Shown here: one piece after another, positions 16,419 to 24,530 of the stretch
How positions within the stretch are numbered: position 1 is the stretch's first letter
Layout of the letters: each line of letters starts with the position of its first letter
NCBI GenBank assembly: GCA_050875145.1
Contig: JBNMLH010000006.1
Location: 1 to 64,000, forward strand
DNA: 64,000 bases
Reading direction: 5' to 3'
Origin: CAG-411 sp050875145
GTDB taxonomy: Bacteria; Bacillota; Clostridia; Lachnospirales; Lachnospiraceae
Position numbers and translations under genes: made by a program
Notes under the pieces: model-generated
What the model was told of the DNA's origin: nothing
Databases searched by the model: none
The model's input: the letters and a program-made list of their open reading frames with translations, nothing else

Positions 16419-18191
16419 GTGGGTAAAAAAGTATTAAGTATAGAAATTGGGTTACATCAAACTCGCGTTTGCGAGGTGGAAGCCGGTAAGAAAAATCCAC
16501 ATGTAAGCAATTGCATTACATTTGACACACCAGAGAATATTGTAGAAGACGGTTTTATCCTTGATAAGGACTTGATGGCACAAACGCTAAAGTCAAACTT
16601 GGCTTCTGCAAAGATGAATACAAAAGATGTTATTTTTACAATTACATCAACAAAGATTGCAAACAGAGAAGTTGTGATTCCTTTTGTGGCAGATAGTAAA
16701 ATTCAAGCAATTATTGATTCTAGTGCCACAGAATATTTTCCATTAGATGTTTCTGAGTATACTATTTCATACTCCATCTTGGAAAAGATTAATACAAAGG
16801 AAGAAAAGAAGATTAAATTATTGCTTTTGGCAGCACCAAATAATTTAATAAAAAATATTTATGGATTTGCTGAAGTTGCAGGGTTACATATATATGCAAT
16901 TGATTATATTGGTAACAGTGCATATCAATTATTGAAAAAACAGGTTGGTACAGGTGTAAATGTATCTGTTCAGATTAATGACCAGACTACGTTGGTAAAT
17001 GTAATGGAAAATGAAAAACTATCATTGCAGCGTACCATTCCTTATGGAGCTATGAATATTGTGTCTGCTGTATTAGATAATGCTGTATTTGAAAAGAATA
17101 ACAGCCGCGAGGCAATGCAGCTTTTGATGCAGGAAAACATCATTAATTCCCATGTGGATATGGGCGGGGAAGTTGGCAGAGGCGTACCAATGGCATCCGA
17201 TGATTATGATCATGTAATGCGTGAAATTCGTGGACGTGAGGATGTTACAAGCACTATCCAATATATTATGAACAATGTAAATCGTGTATTGGATTATTAT
17301 ATGTCCAGAAATTCAGAAAAGCGTATTAATGCAATTTATCTAACGGGTATTGGAGCAAAATTCAAAGGCATTGAGGTACTATTCACAAACGAGACAGGAT
17401 ATGATGTGAAGAAGATTGATAGTCTGTTTGCGGTTAGTTTTGCAAAAGGATTGCAACTAGAAGGAAATCAGGCAGATTATTTGACTGCAATTGGTGCATC
17501 CATTGCTCCAGTAGGATTTTTACCAGCAGAAGAGAGGGAGGCAGAGAGAAAATCAGGAGATTCAAAGCTTGCTTCTATTGTCTTTGCTGCCAGTTGTGCA
17601 GTTGCAGTAGTTCTGATTGTTGGTTCTGTTGTTAATTATCAGGTGGTGAAGTTTAAACATAATAGTTATGAAAAGCAGATTGAAAATAAAAAATATATTG
17701 AAGATGTGTATGCAACGCATCAATCAGCAAAAGAGGCTTATGAATATACATCTTATATGTATAGCCTTACATCAAATCGAAACTTCCAACTTAATGAGTT
17801 GAAAAATAAGATTGCATCTGTTATGCCATCAAATATGAAGGTGCTTTCTTTGACATCAGATGATACAGAGTTGACATTAAATATAGAAGCAACTTCCTCG
17901 AAGGTGTCTATTTCAGAGTTGTTGATACAGTTGAAACAAATTCCAAGTCTTTCCAATGCTACGGTTGCTAATATTGTAGAAGAAGTGGCTGATAGTGGGG
18001 ATACAGATAAAGAAACATTTACAGTAATATGTGTTTACAACCCATTCCATGCAGAACAGGACGAAAAAGTTTCCTTAGATGATGAGGTTACGGAAGAAAA
18101 CGATACAGCGGATAATACAACAGAAGATGGAACGAACACAACAGATACAACTGGAAATACGAGTACAACAGATACGACAACACAGAATTAG
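16419..18191 (+). CDS. PilM-PilN fusion: type IV pilus alignment protein
   Basis: 590 residues from GTG 16419, set by AAGGAGG 9 bases upstream. The ATG at 16353 lies in the structured leader and has no ribosome binding site. Residues 1 to about 360 are an actin-like PilM ATPase fold (start K-K-V-L-S-I-E-I-G, later YLTGIGAKFKG). A membrane segment (about residues 384-407), a coiled coil and a ferredoxin-like domain (about 445-550) then match PilN. An acidic, Thr/Asn-rich tail of about 45 residues ends the protein. PilM and PilN are normally separate and joined by a short PilN peptide; here they are covalently linked. PilO follows 13 bases later. Confidence 0.82.
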   Translation: MGKKVLSIEIGLHQTRVCEVEAGKKNPHVSNCITFDTPENIVEDGFILDKDLMAQTLKSNLASAKMNTKDVIFTITSTKIANREVVIPFVADSKIQAIIDSSATEYFPLDVSEYTISYSILEKINTKEEKKIKLLLLAAPNNLIKNIYGFAEVAGLHIYAIDYIGNSAYQLLKKQVGTGVNVSVQINDQTTLVNVMENEKLSLQRTIPYGAMNIVSAVLDNAVFEKNNSREAMQLLMQENIINSHVDMGGEVGRGVPMASDDYDHVMREIRGREDVTSTIQYIMNNVNRVLDYYMSRNSEKRINAIYLTGIGAKFKGIEVLFTNETGYDVKKIDSLFAVSFAKGLQLEGNQADYLTAIGASIAPVGFLPAEEREAERKSGDSKLASIVFAASCAVAVVLIVGSVVNYQVVKFKHNSYEKQIENKKYIEDVYATHQSAKEAYEYTSYMYSLTSNRNFQLNELKNKIASVMPSNMKVLSLTSDDTELTLNIEATSSKVSISELLIQLKQIPSLSNATVANIVEEVADSGDTDKETFTVICVYNPFHAEQDEKVSLDDEVTEENDTADNTTEDGTNTTDTTGNTSTTDTTTQN

Positions 18192-18204
18192 GAGGGAGTA
18201 GGAT

Positions 18205-18975
18205 ATGAGAAAGAGTAAAACAAATGTTTTATCAAATGTATCAGAGAGAGATAAAATATTATTGTTTGTATTAGGTGCAATATTGGTTTTGGCAATTGCA
18301 TATTTTGGTGTCTTTTCGCCAAATTTGAAAAAGGCGGATACCATAAAGGAAGAAAACAAGGAATTGTCTTCCTATGTGGTGGAATTAGATAACAAGATTG
18401 CACATGAAGATGAAAAGAAACAGGAGATTATTACCTTTAATAATAATCGAGAAGATATTTTGAAAAAATTTCCTTCTGGGATGACACATGAAAAGGCAAT
18501 TGCTATTCTTGCGGACTTGGAAGATCAGACAGATATTTTTTCATCGCAAGTTACTTTGGCTGTAAACAATTTGTTCTTCAATCAGGAAGAAGTACAACAG
18601 GCAGGAACAGCAAACATTCAAAAAGAGGATATTTCAAGTAAGTCATCTGTGGCAGTACAAGGTGTTTCGCAGGAAACATATCCATCTTTGATGGGATATA
18701 AGACAACATTGACATTAGCATTTACATGTACTGACAGCGAGTTGACAAAGGCACTTGATTATATTAATGGATATGACGATAAAATGTCTGTAGAGACAAT
18801 TACCGTTGGATACGACGAGACAAGTGGCAATCTTGCTGGAACAATGAATTTGTGCATGTATTCTTTGGATGGTTCCGACAACAAATATGAAGCACCAGAG
18901 AATAAAGATGTAAAACTTGGTGTTGCGAATATTTTTGGTTCTAAAGAAGTAAAGAGTGCTAAAAAGAAGAAGTAG
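18205..18975 (+). CDS. PilO-like type IV pilus alignment protein
   Basis: 256 residues. A short cytoplasmic start and one membrane segment (about residues 16-36) are followed by a coiled-coil stretch (about 42-85, rich in Glu/Lys with heptad Leu/Ile). A mixed alpha/beta domain follows, then a Lys-rich tail. This is the bitopic PilO layout, and the place directly after a PilM-PilN protein supports it. PilO pairs with PilN to link the cytoplasmic ring to the external part of the machine. Sequence similarity to Gram-negative PilO is too weak to be sure by eye; the call rests on topology and position. Confidence 0.68.
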   Translation: MRKSKTNVLSNVSERDKILLFVLGAILVLAIAYFGVFSPNLKKADTIKEENKELSSYVVELDNKIAHEDEKKQEIITFNNNREDILKKFPSGMTHEKAIAILADLEDQTDIFSSQVTLAVNNLFFNQEEVQQAGTANIQKEDISSKSSVAVQGVSQETYPSLMGYKTTLTLAFTCTDSELTKALDYINGYDDKMSVETITVGYDETSGNLAGTMNLCMYSLDGSDNKYEAPENKDVKLGVANIFGSKEVKSAKKKK

Positions 18976-18985
18976 ACAAGAAATA

Positions 18986-19022
18986 GGTCAACTGGTAATG
19001 CTAAGTAGCCGGTTGGCCTTTT
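18986..19022 (+). terminator. Intra-operon attenuator or terminator before the minor pilins
   Basis: A 10-bp stem (18986-18995 with 19009-19018, two G-U pairs), 13-base loop, then TTTT. It would reduce transcription into the minor pilin genes and help set pilin stoichiometry (inference). Confidence 0.6.
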
Positions 19023-19064
19023 GTGGAAAAAAGGTATAGAAAAAATTATGGAAGGAGAAATGGC

Positions 19065-20264
19065 ATGACAAATAACAAAATAAATACAAAAGGTTTTACT
19101 TTAATGGAAGTATTGGTTAGTATTGCCATGGTAGGAATTTTATTTACACCGATGTTGACTTTTTTCTCACATAGTACAAATACGAACGTAAATGCTAAAA
19201 ATATGCAGCGTGTTAATACCGTAGGACAGTCTGTGATGGAAGAAGTGCGCTCCTATGATACGATTGCAGATATGGTGTCTGTTTATCAGGATACTACAAA
19301 TACAGACTTGGTACGCACCGAGTCGGATTTCAAGAAGAAGTGTACAACTGCTATCAAAAATGCAGATGGTACATATGCAAATACAAAGTATTATTTTGTA
19401 AGAAATGGATTGGAAAGTGACGGAAAAAAATATAGAGCAGAAATTACAGTTGATACAGATGCATATCGTCACTTAAACGATAAAGAAGTGCCTGTGATTT
19501 CTTCTCTTGGTTCAGGAAGTACGGTTATGGTTGCGGAGATTGACGAGACAATGAACGCGTTATATGAATATCAAAGTCGTTATCATGCAAAGACAGGAAA
19601 TGATATTTCGTTGGAAACACTGGCAGCTAAGCTGACTAAGAAAATTAAAGTAGACATTACAGATACTACAAATTCTTCTGGTGTAGAAGTGTCCGATGGT
19701 ATGGTTCGTGTTACCATTTATGATGAATATAGTATGGATGGATCAATTGCAGGATGTGAAAAGAAGATTCAAAGTGCATATCTATATAATGAAGAAGTTG
19801 TTTACGAAAAATTAAAAGGTATCTATTTGTTTTACAATTATGATGTGTATAATACAACCACAAATATTTTTCAGGGAATTGATATCAATGTTAATTATGA
19901 GAAACATCCAGATTGGAAATGTGATTATGGAGTTTATGCGGTGTGTCAGAAAGTGTATAGTATTAATAGCATTAATACCTCTTATACTGGTGATGAGATG
20001 GACAAATTTGCAGAACAATATGGTTCACGTTCACAAATTACAAAGAAAATTCTTATTGAAGGAAATAATCATTCCAGTGATGCAAGTATGCTTTCTATTT
20101 TTTCAAACTTAAATTATGCAGTAAATGGGGATGCCAAAACGAAAGAATCTATGGATAACATTGTAAAAAATGAGACAATCCAACGTTTGGCAAAGGTTAC
20201 AGTTACCATTTATGATGAGGATAATAAAAAATGCACTACAATGACTTCAACGAGAGGAGAGTAA
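19065..20264 (+). CDS. Minor pilin-like protein, PilV type, large head domain
   Basis: 399 residues from ATG 19065, set by GAAGGAG at 19051. The longer frame from GTG 19023 has no ribosome binding site and runs out of the hairpin. The leader ends N-T-K-G; cleavage is predicted before F-T-L-M-E, with Glu5 present and the hydrophobic helix V-L-V-S-I-A-M-V-G-I-L-F. The head is unusually large (about 370 residues against 100-170 in most pilins), Tyr/Asp/Thr-rich, with few Cys. It lies 3 bases ahead of the giant PilX-like gene. It probably forms part of the initiating tip complex. Confidence 0.8.
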   Translation: MTNNKINTKGFTLMEVLVSIAMVGILFTPMLTFFSHSTNTNVNAKNMQRVNTVGQSVMEEVRSYDTIADMVSVYQDTTNTDLVRTESDFKKKCTTAIKNADGTYANTKYYFVRNGLESDGKKYRAEITVDTDAYRHLNDKEVPVISSLGSGSTVMVAEIDETMNALYEYQSRYHAKTGNDISLETLAAKLTKKIKVDITDTTNSSGVEVSDGMVRVTIYDEYSMDGSIAGCEKKIQSAYLYNEEVVYEKLKGIYLFYNYDVYNTTTNIFQGIDINVNYEKHPDWKCDYGVYAVCQKVYSINSINTSYTGDEMDKFAEQYGSRSQITKKILIEGNNHSSDASMLSIFSNLNYAVNGDAKTKESMDNIVKNETIQRLAKVTVTIYDEDNKKCTTMTSTRGE

Positions 20265-20267
20265 AGA

Positions 20268-22760
20268 ATGAAACAGCGAATGAACAACAAAAATAAAAAA
20301 GGTTCTTCTTTGGTATTTGTTATTATTGCAGTTGCTTTCGTAGGTATTCTTTCTACCATTATTCTCCGAGTAACGTTGATAAATGTGGAAACCAAAGGAA
20401 CAGATCGAAGCATCAAAAAGAATTTTTACAGTGCTGAGGCCGTGACAGATAAATTAAATATCGCATTGGAAAATATTTCACAGGAAGCCATGAAAAAGGC
20501 ATATGTAGATTTATTACAAAGTTATGCGGCTGATGGAATTAACACCACAGATCAGAATACAATACAGAATAAATTTGCAAAGAGATATTTGAATAATTTA
20601 ATTGGAATTTTGGCACCAGGGCAGGCAATGACTGCGGCAAATGATTTAGCACCTGGAGTAACCTATGAACCAAGACAATTAAAGGAATACATGAAGAATG
20701 CACTCACTACAGATGGTGAGCCGGATGTTTCAGACTTTATTGACATGGAAGATCATGACAAAAATGCTCTTTTGACATTGCAGTATGGAAATGAGTCAGA
20801 TTATGATGCAGAACGCTACTTGCTTTTGAAAAATGTCAAAGTAAAGTATATTGAAAACAAAGGTGATACAGACCGAGCTGTTTCTACATGGATTACAACA
20901 GATATTAAGATGGTAGTTCCAAAACTTAATTTTGAGGGTGGAAATATTTATCCAGATTTCACGAAGTATGCTATCATTGGTAATGATAAGGTAGATGCTT
21001 TAAATAGTACAAAGACAGCTTCTGTCAATGGAAATGTTTATGCAGGATTAAATGGACTTAATGTTTCAGGACAGGGAGATACTTTATCAATTGGTGGAAG
21101 TAGTAGTCGTTTGGTAACAAGAGGAAATATCAATGTGCAACAAAGTGGTGGTTTGACTTTGGGATCACAGGATAACCCAATTGAAGTGTGGGCAGAAAAC
21201 TATACGACCAGTGTGTTAAAGGATTCAACCAGTGAGGCAAAATTAACGGTATATGGCGATAGTTATGTACATGATGATTTGTCTTTAGATGGACCAAGAT
21301 CAAATGTAAAGTTTTTGGAAGGAAAATATTTTGGTTATAGTTTTAATAAGAATAATGCAGGAGACACAGATTCTGGAAATGAAGTAAATTCTCAGTATAG
21401 TAGTGCCATTGTAATCAATGGAAAACACTCTTCTTTATTTATGGGAAATAAAATGTCAGAAATCTTATTAGGTGGACGTGCATTTATTTCCAGAAATCAG
21501 GATAGTGGTACAGAAATAGGAAATAAAGCAGGAAGCAGTATGCGAAAAGATATACCAATCGGTGAATCGATTTCTGTAAAATCCGATCAGAATTTTTATT
21601 TAGTATCAAATGATGATTTGTCAGAGGGATTTACAAATCCTATGTTAATTGGAAAATATAAAGAACTTATCGATAAAGGCAAATCACCTATGTCTGATAG
21701 CTCCGCAAAAACATTAAAAAGCTATTTGAATGAAAGTGAACCAGTGACAAATTATGTATATGATTTATCTGGTACATCAACGGATGCAGCGATGGTTTAT
21801 TTCTATTATAATTTTAAGAATCAGTCAGCAGCAGACCGTTATTTCAAAAATTACTGTGATAAAAATGAGATGGGAAAGAAAATTGTGAGCAGTCAATATT
21901 TAGAGTTCCCTAGTGGATTGGATATTTCTATTTCGCAAAATCTTTCGCTTCTTACGGTAGGTAATGCATTGACATATAGTAGCAAGGCAGACGGATTGCA
22001 ATCACAGGATGGCAATATTACCGAGGATAATGAAGATTATTATAAGAAAGAATCCGTTCAAAAAGCGGCAAAATATAAATCTTATCAGCTAACACTTACG
22101 GATGGAGATTGGAGTAAGTATATTCAGACAGGAATTTCCGATGGAGAAGGTGGATTTGATTTGACAGACAAAAAGGAAAGTCCAATTTTTGATTCCTTAA
22201 TGACAAAGGATGGAAGTTCTTATGTTTTTGTAAATGAAGCAAAACAAAGCGGAAACTTGTATGGTTTCCAAACCTTGAAAAATAGTATTAAATATAAGGC
22301 GGTACCAGTAGATGTAAAAGGAAAAAATGTTTATGCTATTTTTGTAGTTGAGACAAACGATACTGGAAATACTAGTTTAGAGATGGGAACAGAAATTCCT
22401 GTAGGTTTACAGAGTGTTCTAAATGCAGCAGGAATTACCAATTCAAATGATACTGTTGCAATTGTAGTATCAAATTGTAATATACAGGTGGATTGTAATT
22501 TTAGAGGATTAGTCATTTCTAAAAACACAGTTTCTTTTTCAGGCTCTAATGTAAAGGTAACGGCTGAGTCTGCTATGTTACAGGACATGTTCTCCGCACA
22601 AAAGTCCAAAGAGGGTTCTGTTGGTTTAGATCAACGTTTTTTGAAATATTTTGAAGCATTTTCAGGTATTTCTTATGGCGAAGATGTTGGCAGTGCTCAG
22701 GATAGTGTGGATTTTTCTAGCTGCATTAAATATGTAAACTGGAAAAAGAATAATGAATAG
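20268..22760 (+). CDS. Giant PilX-like minor pilin, possible pilus-tip protein
   Basis: 830 residues. The N-terminus has a Lys-rich leader ending N-K-K-G, then S-S-L-V-F-V-I-I-A-V-A-F-V-G-I and the motif F-Y-S-A-E-A, as in PilX/GspK-like proteins. Glu5 is absent (Phe in its place), which is typical of the pilin at the very tip. The rest is very large for the family. A stretch at about residues 240-330 is Gly/Asn/Ser-rich with short beta repeats, resembling a beta-helix or polymer-forming (bactofilin-like) fold. It starts 3 bases after the PilV-like gene, so translation is coupled. Adhesin or tip function is inference. Confidence 0.68.
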   Translation: MKQRMNNKNKKGSSLVFVIIAVAFVGILSTIILRVTLINVETKGTDRSIKKNFYSAEAVTDKLNIALENISQEAMKKAYVDLLQSYAADGINTTDQNTIQNKFAKRYLNNLIGILAPGQAMTAANDLAPGVTYEPRQLKEYMKNALTTDGEPDVSDFIDMEDHDKNALLTLQYGNESDYDAERYLLLKNVKVKYIENKGDTDRAVSTWITTDIKMVVPKLNFEGGNIYPDFTKYAIIGNDKVDALNSTKTASVNGNVYAGLNGLNVSGQGDTLSIGGSSSRLVTRGNINVQQSGGLTLGSQDNPIEVWAENYTTSVLKDSTSEAKLTVYGDSYVHDDLSLDGPRSNVKFLEGKYFGYSFNKNNAGDTDSGNEVNSQYSSAIVINGKHSSLFMGNKMSEILLGGRAFISRNQDSGTEIGNKAGSSMRKDIPIGESISVKSDQNFYLVSNDDLSEGFTNPMLIGKYKELIDKGKSPMSDSSAKTLKSYLNESEPVTNYVYDLSGTSTDAAMVYFYYNFKNQSAADRYFKNYCDKNEMGKKIVSSQYLEFPSGLDISISQNLSLLTVGNALTYSSKADGLQSQDGNITEDNEDYYKKESVQKAAKYKSYQLTLTDGDWSKYIQTGISDGEGGFDLTDKKESPIFDSLMTKDGSSYVFVNEAKQSGNLYGFQTLKNSIKYKAVPVDVKGKNVYAIFVVETNDTGNTSLEMGTEIPVGLQSVLNAAGITNSNDTVAIVVSNCNIQVDCNFRGLVISKNTVSFSGSNVKVTAESAMLQDMFSAQKSKEGSVGLDQRFLKYFEAFSGISYGEDVGSAQDSVDFSSCIKYVNWKKNNE

Positions 22761-22780
22761 TAGTAAGGGGGAAGATAAAG

Positions 22781-23314
22781 ATGAAGCAAAATAGAAAAAA
22801 AGGTTTTTCTATGGTTGAAATGATTGTTGTAGTTGCAATTATGGGTGTCTTTACAGCTCTGGCTACTATTGGATTTGGGTATTTAAAATCTGGAAATGTG
22901 AGAGCAGCCGTTAAGACGGTTGATTCAAATTTGACAAAACTGAAATTAGATACTATGAGTAAAGAGAATAAACCTTATATGTGTATTTATAAGGTGGGTT
23001 CTGATTATTATATGTTATGTACAACAGATTCTAACATATCACCAAATGCGAGTAATGGGCAGAAAATTGGAAATGGAAATGTAAAAATTTCTGTTGGTGG
23101 AGTTGAACTTACAGGTTCTAGTAAAATATATATTGCTTTCAAAAAGGGAAGCGGAGCGTTTACGGATAAGATTACGATTGGCAGTGTGGAGAATAGCACA
23201 GTGACTACAAGTAGTGACTCTACTATTGCAATGGAGAATGCCAGCGGGACAGGAACAAAATACACGCTTCATATGATAAGAGATACTGGAAAGCATTATA
23301 TTGAGCAAAATTAA
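22781..23314 (+). CDS. Minor type IV pilin-like protein (GspH/FimT-like)
   Basis: 177 residues. The short leader M-K-Q-N-R-K-K-G is followed by F-S-M-V-E-M-I-V-V-V-A-I-M-G, with Glu5 present. The head is small and beta-rich, similar in size to GspH/FimT pseudopilins. GGGG at about 22766 serves as the ribosome binding site. The gene ends 13 bases before the start of the PilW-like gene. Confidence 0.85.
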   Translation: MKQNRKKGFSMVEMIVVVAIMGVFTALATIGFGYLKSGNVRAAVKTVDSNLTKLKLDTMSKENKPYMCIYKVGSDYYMLCTTDSNISPNASNGQKIGNGNVKISVGGVELTGSSKIYIAFKKGSGAFTDKITIGSVENSTVTTSSDSTIAMENASGTGTKYTLHMIRDTGKHYIEQN

Positions 23315-23327
23315 GGATGGTGAAGAG

Positions 23328-23972
23328 ATGAGAGAGAAGAGAAATGCAGGTTTTACTTTAGTTGAACTTCTGGTCGCTATGTTGATGTCTTTAATTTTGA
23401 TTACTGGAGTGGGTCAGTTTATGGCAGCTTCTACCAACAATTATCAGGCGGTTGATAAGCAGGTAAACTTACAGGTGGAAGCGCAAAGTGTCATTAATTC
23501 TATTTCTGATATGATATTGGAGGCAAATAATGTAGCATATGTAACAAATAGTAGTGGTGATAAATATTTTATCATTTATTATAATTTGGGGGAAACCTTG
23601 TCTACAGGTGATGTGGTAGACAAGACAACAGCAAAACAAAATATTATTTGGTTGGATACTTCCGATAATAAATTGTATTTATTTACTTGCAATAGTAAGG
23701 CGGATTATGATGATGCCATGGGAGCGAAAACTAAAAAAATGTTATTTGCGGAAGGTGTGCATAGCATTAAGTATGCAATTGCCACAGCAACAGGAGATAC
23801 TGCTTTAAATGCAAAAGGGTTAGATGCCAGTGCTACGCAGAGCACACCTATGGTGAAGGTAGACGTAGAGCTTTGGTCTAAGGTTACTTCACAAAGTAAA
23901 AAGGCAGATGGATATACGTATGAGGCATCTAATACAATAGCACCAAGAAATGAAATAGTTGCAATTCCATAG
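23328..23972 (+). CDS. Minor type IV pilin-like protein (PilW/GspJ-like)
   Basis: 214 residues from ATG 23328. An upstream TTG at 23301 lies inside the previous gene and would give an odd leader. The leader M-R-E-K-R-N-A-G is followed by F-T-L-V-E-L-L-V-A-M-L-M-S. The motif S-x-x-N-Y-Q-x-V-D-K-Q-x-x-L-Q-x-E-A is common in PilW/GspJ proteins. With the PilV-, PilX- and GspH-like genes it makes the four-member minor pilin set that primes pilus assembly. Confidence 0.85.
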   Translation: MREKRNAGFTLVELLVAMLMSLILITGVGQFMAASTNNYQAVDKQVNLQVEAQSVINSISDMILEANNVAYVTNSSGDKYFIIYYNLGETLSTGDVVDKTTAKQNIIWLDTSDNKLYLFTCNSKADYDDAMGAKTKKMLFAEGVHSIKYAIATATGDTALNAKGLDASATQSTPMVKVDVELWSKVTSQSKKADGYTYEASNTIAPRNEIVAIP

Positions 23973-23997
23973 ATGATACAGGAAAGGAAGGTTCCGA

Positions 23998-24480
23998 GTG
24001 GAGATTGAAAAGAAATTTACAATTAAACAATTACCTGAATTAGAAAAATATACATGTATACACATGGAGCAAGGGTATTTGTGTACTGCGCCTATAGTGC
24101 GTATAAGAAAAGCAAATGAGGATTATATTTTAACTTATAAGTCAAAAACATCACTCAATGAAAAGGAACATAGTACAAAAATTTCTAATGAAGTAGAACT
24201 TCCATTAACGGAATCTTCTTTCTATCATTTGAAGGAAAAGATTGATGGTAGGGTGATTGAAAAAGATAGATACCTGATCCCATTGCAGGATGGGAAAAAA
24301 GCGGAGCTTGATATCTTTCATGGTTATTTAGAAGGATTGATATTTGCAGAGGTAGAATTTGCCAGTGTAGAGGAGGCAGATCAATTTGTTCCGCCAGAGT
24401 GGTTCTTAGAAGATGTGAGTTTGGACTACAGGTATCGCAATAGCTATTTATCACAGATTGAACGTTGGGAAGAAGCATGA
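23998..24480 (+). CDS. CYTH-domain protein (triphosphate tunnel metalloenzyme)
   Basis: 160 residues from GTG 23998, after AAAGGAAG. The CYTH signature ExExK is at the very N-terminus (E-I-E-K-K-F). Further charged strands of the tunnel are visible: V-R-I-R-K, Y-K-S-K, E-V-E-L, E-K-D-R-Y-L-I-P, E-L-D-I-F and E-V-E-F. Bacterial members hydrolyse inorganic triphosphate or other triphosphates with a divalent metal. The length fits a single domain with no CHAD partner. It sits 25 bases after the last minor pilin and 50 bases before a secreted giant, apparently within the pilus operon. A role in piliation is not established. Confidence 0.9.
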   Translation: MEIEKKFTIKQLPELEKYTCIHMEQGYLCTAPIVRIRKANEDYILTYKSKTSLNEKEHSTKISNEVELPLTESSFYHLKEKIDGRVIEKDRYLIPLQDGKKAELDIFHGYLEGLIFAEVEFASVEEADQFVPPEWFLEDVSLDYRYRNSYLSQIERWEEA

Positions 24481-24530
24481 TAACTTGTTTTATTGTTCAA
24501 GAGGATTTGAGCATCTAGGAGGTAAAGATT

